Made by a program: the position numbers and the translations under genes. This document shows, one piece after another, positions 1-5,742 of a DNA stretch of 31,677 bases (the stretch's first letter is position 1; each line of letters starts with the position of its first letter). Under the pieces are notes generated by a model. The model had not been told where the DNA came from and searched no databases. It saw only the letters and a program-made list of their open reading frames with translations. Source of the stretch: a virus; IMG/VR virus record IMGVR_UViG_3300025949_000066, positions 1-31,677 of that record; one strand, 5' to 3'.

Positions 1-499
1 TGCCGGTAGCCGTGAAATTGCTGTAACCGCTCGGGCCGGCGCTGATACTGGCGCTCGTGTTGACCGCAGCGGCTGCAAACCAGAGATAGTCTTGCGTGCC
101 GCCGAAGGAGGTGTTGGAGGGCGGATCCGCATTTCCGCTGGTGCTACTCGAATTGTTGACCCCCGCCCGGTTGATCGTCCCCGAATTCGGCATCGGGATG
201 GAATAGGCGTGGGCTGCGTAGGTAGCCGATGGCGAAAAGGTGAATTGCGGATTCGTTTCGGCGTTGGACGCGGCCAGCACGCTTTGCTGATAACAGCCGA
301 GGAAAATGCCGCCGCTATTGCCCCCCTTGATCAAAACCCAGCCCGCCGGTGGCGTTACGGTCGTTACGGATTTAACCGCCAGATACACCAGCAGGTAGTC
401 GCCCACAGCATGTGTATCGAGTGTAACGGTTGCCGTTCCCACAGTGCTCGATGACGAGCTAACGTGCGGCGTGGCGCCTCGTGGCGTAGGCGCAGCCAT
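1..499 (-). CDS. Phage virion-associated beta-rich protein, 3' part cut by window edge
   Basis: Open reading frame from an ATG at 499 running off the left edge of the window; about 166 residues are visible. After a Ser-rich start it reads as alternating beta strands, with motifs such as a GDYLLVYLAVK strand, PAGW near residue 57 and a later GGTQDYLWFA segment. This pattern of small hydrophobic, Thr/Ser/Gly-rich strands is seen in phage fibre-like or decoration proteins of unknown role. The start ATG overlaps the stop of the upstream gene (TGATG at 501-497), so it is probably translated by coupling. No enzymatic motif is visible. A specific function cannot be assigned; being a virion component is inferred from position and composition. 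Confidence 0.7.
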   Translation of the reverse strand, partial: MAAPTPRGATPHVSSSSSTVGTATVTLDTHAVGDYLLVYLAVKSVTTVTPPAGWVLIKGGNSGGIFLGCYQQSVLAASNAETNPQFTFSPSATYAAHAYSIPMPNSGTINRAGVNNSSSTSGNADPPSNTSFGGTQDYLWFAAAAVNTSASISAGPSGYSNFTATG

Positions 500-1239
500 C
501 AGATATTCGCCACGGTTTCAGCGGTGATGACGATCGACGTCACCGAACTGGATACGGTTGCGGTCCAAGCATTGTTGGCAGTGGCCTGCTTGGCAGCACT
601 GCCGGCATCCGCCGAGAAGCCCACGGTAGCCGCCGCAGGAACCGCGAAGACGTAGCGGGTGGTGCCAGCGGTCGCGTCCTTGATGGTCACGGTGACAGCT
701 GTTGCCGACGTGTTGGTAATGATCAGCCGATAGAGGTCCGCGAACACGCCCGAGCCGCCAGCGGTCACGATCGTGGTCTCGCTGGTGCCGGTGATGGTGG
801 TGGTCTGGATCGCCTTCACCTCGCGCAGCGCCGGGATCGATACCAAATCCCCAAGCTTGCTGAAACGAGCATTCACGACCTGAGCATCGCTGACCGCCGT
901 AGGGTTGCCTGTCTTCGCCAAGCCGCCCGTCGTCACAGGCGCGAAGGATAGCGCGCTTCCGGCCGCCGTCGCACCGATGATCGCACCTGCGGCGGTCGGA
1001 TCGACCTTCACGCCGTTATAGTAGAAGGCGACCTGGAGGCTGCCGTCGGTATCGGTGACGCCGTTCAATGCGGTGACTGTGGCGGCGGTATTGGTGACAG
1101 CACTCGCGAGGTTGGTGCTGTCGTCAGTAGCAAGCGCCACCGACTTGGAATCAGCCGGAGCGGCCCGACCGTTGGGGTTGGTCGTTACCGGCTGTGGATT
1201 GTTGGAAATGTCAGGGATATTGAAGGTCGTTCCGGTCAT
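499..1239 (-). CDS. Beta-rich virion protein, third member of a related local set (246 aa)
   Basis: A 246-aa Ala/Thr/Val-rich protein with no Cys, signal peptide or membrane segment. The N-terminal part carries a short V-A-L-A-T-D-D motif like the sV-x-iA-x-DD motif of the two proteins encoded upstream (1307-2002 and 2401-3606). The C-terminal 100 residues form a predicted beta sandwich (a strand ending RLIITNTSATAVTVTIKD, then a T-A-G-T-T-R-Y-V-F segment) whose strand order resembles the C-terminal domain of those proteins. The ATG at 1239 is preceded by an AAGGA Shine-Dalgarno (SD) sequence 7 nt away, and an intrinsic terminator sits just upstream of it. A surface or fibre-associated structural role is inferred; family is not recognised. 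Confidence 0.75.
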   Translation of the reverse strand: MTGTTFNIPDISNNPQPVTTNPNGRAAPADSKSVALATDDSTNLASAVTNTAATVTALNGVTDTDGSLQVAFYYNGVKVDPTAAGAIIGATAAGSALSFAPVTTGGLAKTGNPTAVSDAQVVNARFSKLGDLVSIPALREVKAIQTTTITGTSETTIVTAGGSGVFADLYRLIITNTSATAVTVTIKDATAGTTRYVFAVPAAATVGFSADAGSAAKQATANNAWTATVSSSVTSIVITAETVANI

Positions 1240-1259
1240 TTCAGTTCCTTCCGGGCATT

Positions 1260-1281
1260 AAAAAACCCGCTCGGAGGCGGG
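1260..1281 (-). terminator. Intrinsic terminator between two virion protein genes
   Basis: Read on the minus strand: CCCGC, a 6-nt loop, GCGGG, then six T. It lies after the stop of the 1307-2002 gene and immediately before the SD of the 499-1239 gene, so it should attenuate rather than abolish expression of the last genes. Confidence 0.75.
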
Positions 1282-1306
1282 CGAATGGGACAGATTGTGA
1301 GAGGGA

Positions 1307-2002
1307 TCAGGCGGCGGTGTAGCCTTGTGCGTTGACGAAAACCGAGCCCGTTCCAGAAGCGGTCAGCGTGACGAACTCCATGAGGGTGTTCGCCGTCCCC
1401 TTGAGCGGGCAGGTGAATTTGATCTCCGCGCCCACGAACGAACCGCCGGTGTTGATCTTGCCGCGCCAAAGCACTGTCCCGCCCGCGCCGTCGCGGATCG
1501 CGATTTCCGTCGCGGTCCCAAGCGTGTCGGCGAAGATTTGCATGCCGGTGAGGTAGTTGCGCACGCCAGAGCCGGCCGCCGCCGCGATCGTTACTGCGGT
1601 GGTTGTGTTCGTGATGCCGCCCGAGGCCGCCGCATAGTTCCAGCGGGAACCACTCAGCGCGAATTGCTGCACCAATAATCCAGCGGCGTCGCTGGTAAAT
1701 AGTGCGATCAATGACGTGAGCCGTTGTGCTATACGCTGAAGCCGTCCATTCAGGCCGGACGATGCGGTATCTGAAGCGGGCGCAGTTTCGGCCAGCGCCC
1801 CGATCGCGGTAACGGCAACGTCATCGTTGGCGAGCGTGATGCGCTGGACGCCGGCACTGACATTGCCAGCCCCACCAAGCGCATCGGTCGCCGCTCCATC
1901 GGCCCCCAAGTTTGGCTTGACGCGCTGATACTGGACGCCGCCGACGTCATCGGTTGCAACCGTGGCGCCAGTTCCTGGAGTAACTGCTACATTATCGACC
2001 AT
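1307..2002 (-). CDS. Beta-rich virion protein, paralogue of 2401-3606 (231 aa)
   Basis: A 231-aa protein clearly paralogous to the product of 2401-3606. The N-termini share a T-P-G-T-G-A-T-x-A-x-D-D-V-G-G block followed by Y-Q-R-V-K. The middle shares ETAPASDTASSGLNGRLQRI and QRLTSLI. The C-terminal domains share GSRWNYAAASGG, AIRDG-x-GGTVLWR and LKGTANTLME. It lacks the roughly 150-residue central insertion of the longer paralogue. These features suggest a conserved attachment region plus a C-terminal beta-sandwich domain. Family members occur near lysis and tail genes of other phages, but no function is established here. The ATG at 2002 follows an AGGGTAGG SD-like sequence. Probably a virion surface or fibre-associated protein (inference). 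Confidence 0.8.
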   Translation of the reverse strand: MVDNVAVTPGTGATVATDDVGGVQYQRVKPNLGADGAATDALGGAGNVSAGVQRITLANDDVAVTAIGALAETAPASDTASSGLNGRLQRIAQRLTSLIALFTSDAAGLLVQQFALSGSRWNYAAASGGITNTTTAVTIAAAAGSGVRNYLTGMQIFADTLGTATEIAIRDGAGGTVLWRGKINTGGSFVGAEIKFTCPLKGTANTLMEFVTLTASGTGSVFVNAQGYTAA

Positions 2003-2041
2003 ATTTGCCTACCCTTGCTGGGAGAGATGAGAGACCGCCCG

Positions 2042-2404
2042 CTAAAACTGACCGGCCGCAAGATCAGGGGTGACGAACGACTTGAACCATCCGGAAAGCT
2101 TTGAGATTGCGCTTACATCAGGAGCCGGCAATCCTTCTTTCGAGAGCACCCGCGCCAGTTCGTCTGGTTCAATGTTAATGATCTGATCGACCTTGGCTGT
2201 TCCGATGTTTGCCATCTTCGGTACTGGCGCGCGCTCGATCGGCTGCCATTCATGGATAAAGCCTGTGTTAGTCTGCAACTCGGCGATTCGCGCGCCGAGG
2301 GTTTGGGCAGGAGCCGGCCCCTCCGTGAATGTCTCGACAATCTCCGATCCGGCCGGGTTGCCGTCCGAGTCCACCAAGGGGCGCGTGATGTAAAAGTCTG
2401 TCAT
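2042..2404 (-). CDS. Hypothetical phage protein (120 aa)
   Basis: A 120-aa soluble protein with no recognised domain. The start is a beta-like segment (residues 1-30), followed by GARIAELQTNTGFIHEW. The second half is more acidic and helical, containing INIEPDELARVLSKEG and ISKLSGWFKSF. It sits between the two large paralogous beta-rich proteins. Its ATG at 2404 overlaps the upstream stop as ATGA (2404-2401), which fixes the start and suggests translational coupling to the 401-aa protein. It could be a chaperone or small virion partner of the flanking proteins, but nothing in the sequence proves this. Confidence 0.75.
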   Translation of the reverse strand: MTDFYITRPLVDSDGNPAGSEIVETFTEGPAPAQTLGARIAELQTNTGFIHEWQPIERAPVPKMANIGTAKVDQIINIEPDELARVLSKEGLPAPDVSAISKLSGWFKSFVTPDLAAGQF

Positions 2405-3606
2405 GCTGCCTGGTATCCTTGAGCGCTAAAGTAGACCGCGCCCGCCCCCGAAGCGGTCAACGTCACCACCTCCATCAAAGTGTTCGCCGTACCCTTCAGG
2501 GGAACGGGAAATTCGATAGTGGTTAAGGAAAGGCCGCCGGTCTGGATCTTGGTCCGCCAAAGCACCGTTCCAGCGGCACCATCGCGGATTGCAACCTCGG
2601 TCGCATTGGTCAAGGCGTCGGCGGCAATCTGAACGCTCGTCACATAATTGCGGACCGAGGCGCCCGCTGCCGCGATGAACGTCACCGCCGTGGTTGTATT
2701 ACTAATACCACCAGACGCCGCTGCGTAGTTCCAGCGCGATCCCGTAAGGGCGTGAGGCTGGGTGACCGCGCCGGCAGTATCGCCCCGCTGACGGTCCCAA
2801 GTGGAGCCGTTGTAAACGAAGCCGTAGTTCGTAGTTGAAAGTATTGATGACGTAGAGGTGGTTGCTACTGCATCGTTATTGGTTGCACCAAAAACCGCAA
2901 CAACGTTCGCCCCTGAATTGATGAGCTGGGTATAAAGCGCCCCCCTTGCGGTAACTTGCAGGTCAGTTCTTTGAGTGTTTGTGTAGGTGGGCAGGGTTGA
3001 ATTATAAACACCCCCGACCTTTACCGGGTTGCCGCTATCCGTGGCGGCCGAAGCAACATTGCCGCCAACAATCAATGGCGTTGCACTGGCGATACCCTGA
3101 ACGGTGATTACATCGGTCGAAGCTGAGCCTGCCGTGCCCAATGCGGGCTGTTTTGCCGCTGTTGCCGCGCCGGTCGGGAGTGAAACGGTGCCCGTGATAT
3201 TGGTGATATTCCATGCGCCGGACTGAGAGGCTGGGAACGCCGTATCTGTATTGGGCACGACGGATAACGAGTTGGCCCCAGTTTGAGCCCCAAGTGAAGT
3301 CGGAAATTGCCCAATGAGTGAGGTAAGCCGTTGTGCAATGCGCTGAAGGCGGCCATTCAAACCTGAAGACGCCGTATCGCTGGCTGGTGCAGTTTCGGTG
3401 AGAGCGCCAGTTTGCAAAACGACCGTGTCGTCACTTGCAATTGTGACTGGAAGCGATGCCGATTTTGTCGTTTGCCCAGGCGCAAGATCAGTAGCCACGC
3501 CGTCAACGCCGACACCGATCTTGACCCGTTGGTAAAGAATGCCGCCGACATCGTCAGCTGCGATCGTTGCGCCCGTCCCAGGTGTGATTGTGGTATTGTC
3601 GGCCAT
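2401..3606 (-). CDS. Beta-rich virion protein with central insertion (401 aa)
   Basis: The 401-aa long form of the local paralogue set. The N-terminal block (D-D-V-G-G-I-L-Y-Q-R-V-K), the ASDTASSGLNGRLQRIAQRL helix near residue 90 and the C-terminal domain starting GSRWNYAAASGG match the 231-aa protein of 1307-2002. Between them is an extra segment of about 150 residues, rich in Thr, Val, Asn and Gly, whose strand-loop pattern (for example VFGATNNDAVATTSTSSI) suggests an inserted beta domain. No enzymatic motif, signal peptide or transmembrane helix is visible. The ATG at 3606 has a GAAGG SD 9 nt upstream. It follows the spanin genes after about 115 bp of non-coding DNA. A tail or head fibre-like role is inferred. 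Confidence 0.8.
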   Translation of the reverse strand: MADNTTITPGTGATIAADDVGGILYQRVKIGVGVDGVATDLAPGQTTKSASLPVTIASDDTVVLQTGALTETAPASDTASSGLNGRLQRIAQRLTSLIGQFPTSLGAQTGANSLSVVPNTDTAFPASQSGAWNITNITGTVSLPTGAATAAKQPALGTAGSASTDVITVQGIASATPLIVGGNVASAATDSGNPVKVGGVYNSTLPTYTNTQRTDLQVTARGALYTQLINSGANVVAVFGATNNDAVATTSTSSILSTTNYGFVYNGSTWDRQRGDTAGAVTQPHALTGSRWNYAAASGGISNTTTAVTFIAAAGASVRNYVTSVQIAADALTNATEVAIRDGAAGTVLWRTKIQTGGLSLTTIEFPVPLKGTANTLMEVVTLTASGAGAVYFSAQGYQAA

Positions 3607-3723
3607 ATCAGCTTGCCTTCGTTAGAAGGAGAAGAAGCCCAATTGGCTGGCCAGCGGTGCTTGGCGAACCTCCGCCGCCAGAAGAATTAGCCGGCCGCGC
3701 CAGCCCAAGGTTAAGCCCAAGAG
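3607..3723. other. Short intergenic stretch
   Basis: This gap of 117 bases lies between the spanin stop and the 401-aa protein. Apart from the GAAGG SD for the latter, no promoter, terminator or reading frame is evident. Confidence 0.5.
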
Positions 3724-4221
3724 TCATCGCGGCGTCCGATCTATGGCATGTTGTGCGCGATAGAGGGCTTGCCAGCCTTCGGCGGTCTCTAGCGCGGTGT
3801 TGCAGATGGGGAGGTCGGCTGTCTCAACCATGACGGTTTCTGGAGCGGTTGCAGCAGTGCCGCTGGGGCCTCCCAAGTCGTAGGGCAGATGGGCTTGGCC
3901 GGAACCGCCATGATCGGCTCGGGCCGCGAGCCACAGCCTTGTAAGCTCGGCATTGCGAGCATGAAGAGTATCGAGATTTGCTTGCGCATCATGGGTTGCT
4001 TTCTGCTGCTGATGTTCGATCGAGCGGGCTTGCTGGAGCGCGTTGGCGGTGGCTTGAACGCCAGCAGCGCGCCATGTCGCGATGTCTTGCGCGCGAGCGG
4101 ATTTCTCGGCCGCGATGTCATGCTTCAGACTGCTGATGCGGAGCGTCTGCACTCCAAGCATCAGAGCAAGGATCGCCATAGCACCGTATTTCCAGTAGCG
4201 GAGAGCGAGTGCCCAGGTCAT
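3724..4221 (-). CDS. Rz-like i-spanin (inner-membrane spanin subunit, 165 aa)
   Basis: Predicted inner-membrane spanin subunit, which with its lipoprotein partner fuses inner and outer membranes in the last step of Gram-negative host lysis. One N-terminal transmembrane helix lies at about residues 11-27 (KYGAMAILALMLGVQTL). A long Ala/Gln/Glu-rich periplasmic coiled coil follows (about 30-100), typical of Rz. A longer frame upstream exists, but the ATG at 4221 is chosen because it forms an ATGA overlap with the stop of the holin-like gene and the upstream residues look non-coding. A second lipoprotein gene is nested out of frame within it (3789-3989), the classic Rz/Rz1 arrangement. The C-terminus is Pro/Thr-richer and carries one Cys. 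Assignment rests on topology and context. Confidence 0.85.
   Translation of the reverse strand: MTWALALRYWKYGAMAILALMLGVQTLRISSLKHDIAAEKSARAQDIATWRAAGVQATANALQQARSIEHQQQKATHDAQANLDTLHARNAELTRLWLAARADHGGSGQAHLPYDLGGPSGTAATAPETVMVETADLPICNTALETAEGWQALYRAQHAIDRTPR
3789..3989 (-). CDS. Rz1-like o-spanin lipoprotein, nested in the i-spanin gene (66 aa)
   Basis: Out-of-frame gene wholly inside the i-spanin gene. It encodes a type II signal peptide: MRKQ, a hydrophobic stretch ISILFMLAMPS, then lipobox LQGC with the lipidated Cys near residue 19. The mature part is short and proline-rich (P-E-P, P-A-K-P, further prolines), as in Rz1 o-spanins. A tandem ATGATG (3992/3989) marks the start; either Met is possible. 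SD is weak, so coupling to i-spanin translation is likely. Together with the i-spanin it should form the periplasm-spanning lysis complex. Confidence 0.82.
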   Translation of the reverse strand: MRKQISILFMLAMPSLQGCGSRPEPIMAVPAKPICPTTWEAPAALLQPLQKPSWLRQPTSPSATPR

Positions 4222-4460
4222 GGAGCCTCGCTCGTCGTTGCATTGGCCTTTGCAACGCCGATATCCTTCGCTGCCGTAGCCGCACCGCTCCCGGCATTGA
4301 GAAGCCCCCAGCCGGTGCCAAATTCGATGATGTTGAAGGCGTGATCGCGAAACAGGTGAACCCCGGCAAAAACGATGCCAGCCATGGCTCCGGCGAACCA
4401 TGCCAGCCGCGCAACTTCGAGATGATGATTGCCGACACCTCGGAGGAAATTGAAGGTCAT
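4218..4460 (-). CDS. Holin-like small membrane protein (80 aa)
   Basis: An 80-aa protein with one clear transmembrane helix at about residues 17-37 (ARLAWFAGAMAGIVFAGVHL) and a second, Gly/Ala-rich weakly hydrophobic stretch at about 43-63, then a short polar tail. Its gene lies between the amidase and the i-spanin and overlaps both by ATGA junctions (4460-4457 and 4221-4218). Size, topology and position fit a holin that would permeabilise the inner membrane for the endolysin. Two other small membrane proteins in the same cassette (4888-5139, 5132-5236) are competing holin or antiholin candidates. Confidence 0.7.
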   Translation of the reverse strand: MTFNFLRGVGNHHLEVARLAWFAGAMAGIVFAGVHLFRDHAFNIIEFGTGWGLLNAGSGAATAAKDIGVAKANATTSEAP

Positions 4461-4891
4461 GGCGCCTCACCCTCCATGATCAGCCACGCGCCGACGTTGA
4501 AGCTCGGGCACGCCTTCGCCACGCCGGGCCAGTCATGGTGACCAAGGATCTTGATGCCTGGATAGCGGACCTTGTACGTGCGGATCAGCGTCAGCAGCGT
4601 CTTCTTCTGTGCATCCGTTCGCGTGTCTTTCGGATGCTCATTGTGGGCATCCATGCCGCCGATATAGCAAATCCCAATATTGCCTGTGTTGTGGCCGCCA
4701 ACATGCGCGCCGAGCTGATCGTCTCGCAGCGTGCGGACATCCGTGCCATCAAGTTCAACGACGTGATGGTATGAGGTCTGCCCGAACTTAGCCTGATCCC
4801 ATTGGGAAATGGTCGCGGCCTTCACGTCGCGGCCTTCCGGCGTGGCTGCGCAGTGTATGGTGAGGAATTTGACGGGGCCGAGCGGTTTCAT
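4457..4891 (-). CDS. Endolysin: T7-lysozyme-type N-acetylmuramoyl-L-alanine amidase (144 aa)
   Basis: Zinc amidase of the amidase_2/PGRP fold, cutting the bond between N-acetylmuramic acid and L-alanine in peptidoglycan. Visible family signatures: zinc ligand H13 in the FLTIHCA strand, Y41 and H42-H43 in the SYHHVV segment, the conserved GAHVGGHNTGNIGICYIGG core (61-79), and the C-terminal GHHD (117-120) with zinc ligand H118, then K126 and zinc ligand C128 in AKACPSF. This layout matches T7 gp3.5. Length (144) is typical. No signal peptide, so release should need a holin. The ATG at 4891 overlaps the XhlA-like stop as ATGA. Whether it also inhibits an RNA polymerase, as T7 lysozyme does, cannot be judged. 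Confidence 0.93.
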   Translation of the reverse strand: MKPLGPVKFLTIHCAATPEGRDVKAATISQWDQAKFGQTSYHHVVELDGTDVRTLRDDQLGAHVGGHNTGNIGICYIGGMDAHNEHPKDTRTDAQKKTLLTLIRTYKVRYPGIKILGHHDWPGVAKACPSFNVGAWLIMEGEAP

Positions 4892-5139
4892 CCGTGTCCT
4901 CCAAGAGCCGTCCTGACCAAGGCAAAGATCGCGCCGGCAACACTCATCCCCGTGGTGACGATGAACAGCGCACCGGCCCAGAAACCGACGCCCTTCGCCT
5001 GCTGTGTGTTCAGCTTCCCGATCATGTTCCCGAGCGCGTCGATCTTGCCGCCCACATTCGCGATATCGTGCTTGATCGTTCGCACGTCCGCCTGAAGCGA
5101 ACCAATGTCGCGCGCAACGGCAAGATCGTTCTCAGTCAT
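4888..5139 (-). CDS. XhlA-like small membrane protein with coiled coil (83 aa)
   Basis: An 83-aa protein with an N-terminal heptad-like region (residues about 6-48, with repeats around LQADVRTIKHDI and IDALGNMIGKL) followed by one transmembrane helix (about 52-76). This is the layout of XhlA/haemolysin-type or related phage proteins that accompany holins. Its ATG at 5139 overlaps the stop of the 160-aa membrane protein (ATGA) and also lies 8 nt inside the end of the nested 34-aa frame. Role in lysis is inferred from topology and from being directly upstream of the amidase; a regulator of holin function is equally possible. Confidence 0.7.
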   Translation of the reverse strand: MTENDLAVARDIGSLQADVRTIKHDIANVGGKIDALGNMIGKLNTQQAKGVGFWAGALFIVTTGMSVAGAIFALVRTALGGHG

Positions 5140-5236
5140 CGCTCGTCCAGTTCGCGAGCCAGTGCAGAACCGCCCACGCCGCCGCGCCAGAGGTGAGCGT
5201 CAGGACGACCCCGGCGATTACGCTTGCCACCCCCAC
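5132..5236 (-). CDS. Possible nested membrane peptide, out of frame (34 aa)
   Basis: Within the 3' end of the 160-aa membrane protein gene, another frame encodes a 34-aa peptide with a single strong hydrophobic segment (VASVIAGVVLTLTSG through AWAVLHWLA) and an acidic end (TSDD). GTG at 5236 is preceded by GGGAG at 8 nt spacing; GTG at 5245 or 5230 are alternatives. In the overlapping frame, the 160-aa protein reads as a Gly/Arg-rich, low-quality tail beginning exactly here, so this frame looks at least as protein-like. Size and hydrophobicity fit a pinholin- or antiholin-like peptide. Existence is a prediction from reading-frame quality and the SD only. Confidence 0.45.
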   Translation of the reverse strand: MGVASVIAGVVLTLTSGAAAWAVLHWLANWTSDD

Positions 5237-5618
5237 AGGCCGCACTCCCAAGAACGATGATCTGGCACAGGTTGACGATGCGAAGCACCCACCAGTAGCT
5301 GAGGACATCCGCCCACAGCCCGGCAAGTCGCAGACCGTCGATCATGCAGCAGACCAAGAACCCCAGTAAGACGAGAGCCCCCGCCGTGGTGGCATGAGTG
5401 CGGCCCATTATGTGGAGCCACCCCAACAGGAGAACCGTGCAGAATATGTCGGCGATGATGTAAAAGCCGTAGACAGCGGCGTCGCCGGTCATGAGCTCAT
5501 AGCCAGACACGAGGACGAAGCTGATCAGCATCGACCCCGCCGCCGCCAGCGTCCAACCATCGCACAAGGCCAAGGCTGCGGCGCAAGCGATTAATAGCGC
5601 GATCTGATCAGCGATCAT
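5136..5618 (-). CDS. Polytopic membrane protein in the lysis cassette (160 aa)
   Basis: A 160-aa protein with about five hydrophobic helices: roughly residues 3-19, 22-38, 47-69, 79-96 and 106-127. The last 33 residues are Arg/Gly-rich and coincide with an overlapping membrane-peptide frame (5132-5236). The ATG at 5618 follows the stop of the 28-aa peptide gene by 3 nt, and its TGA overlaps the next ATG. The family is not recognised. Five helices are more than a canonical class I holin has, so it could be an unusual holin, an antiholin, or a superinfection-exclusion membrane protein placed in the late operon. Confidence 0.65.
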   Translation of the reverse strand: MIADQIALLIACAAALALCDGWTLAAAGSMLISFVLVSGYELMTGDAAVYGFYIIADIFCTVLLLGWLHIMGRTHATTAGALVLLGFLVCCMIDGLRLAGLWADVLSYWWVLRIVNLCQIIVLGSAACGGGKRNRRGRPDAHLWRGGVGGSALARELDER

Positions 5619-5621
5619 CGG

Positions 5622-5708
5622 CTAGTCCTTGGACGGCTTTACAGGGGCCGTCGGCTTCGTCGGCTTGGGCTTTGACCGGCTGCTCGGCGGTCGTCCGGTT
5701 GATGGCAT
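5622..5708 (-). CDS. Small Lys/Pro-rich basic peptide (28 aa)
   Basis: A 28-codon frame starting ATG at 5708 with a good SD (GGGAG, 7 nt spacing). The product is strongly basic with K-P-K-P-T-K-P-T-A-P-V-K-P repeats toward its C-terminus. It begins 34 nt after the tailspike stop and ends 3 nt before the 160-aa membrane protein start. The SD and position at the head of the lysis operon support a real gene. It might serve mainly as a translated leader for the membrane protein or bind nucleic acid or membranes; no function is known. Confidence 0.5.
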   Translation of the reverse strand: MPSTGRPPSSRSKPKPTKPTAPVKPSKD

Positions 5709-5742
5709 GGCAGTTCTCCCTGTTAGATTACGAAAGCTGACA

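Noticed and set aside
1-3606. Diversity-generating retroelement, as in phage BPP-1
   Set aside because: BPP-1-like synteny prompted the check. The repeated C-terminal domains are ordinary divergent paralogues. No reverse transcriptase gene or adenine-biased template/variable repeat pair is visible in the window.
4222-4470. N-terminal extension of the i-spanin to 4470
   Set aside because: The extra 83 residues are Arg/His/Cys-rich antisense-like sequence over the holin-like gene; the ATG at 4221 fits an ATGA overlap and places the transmembrane helix at the N-terminus.
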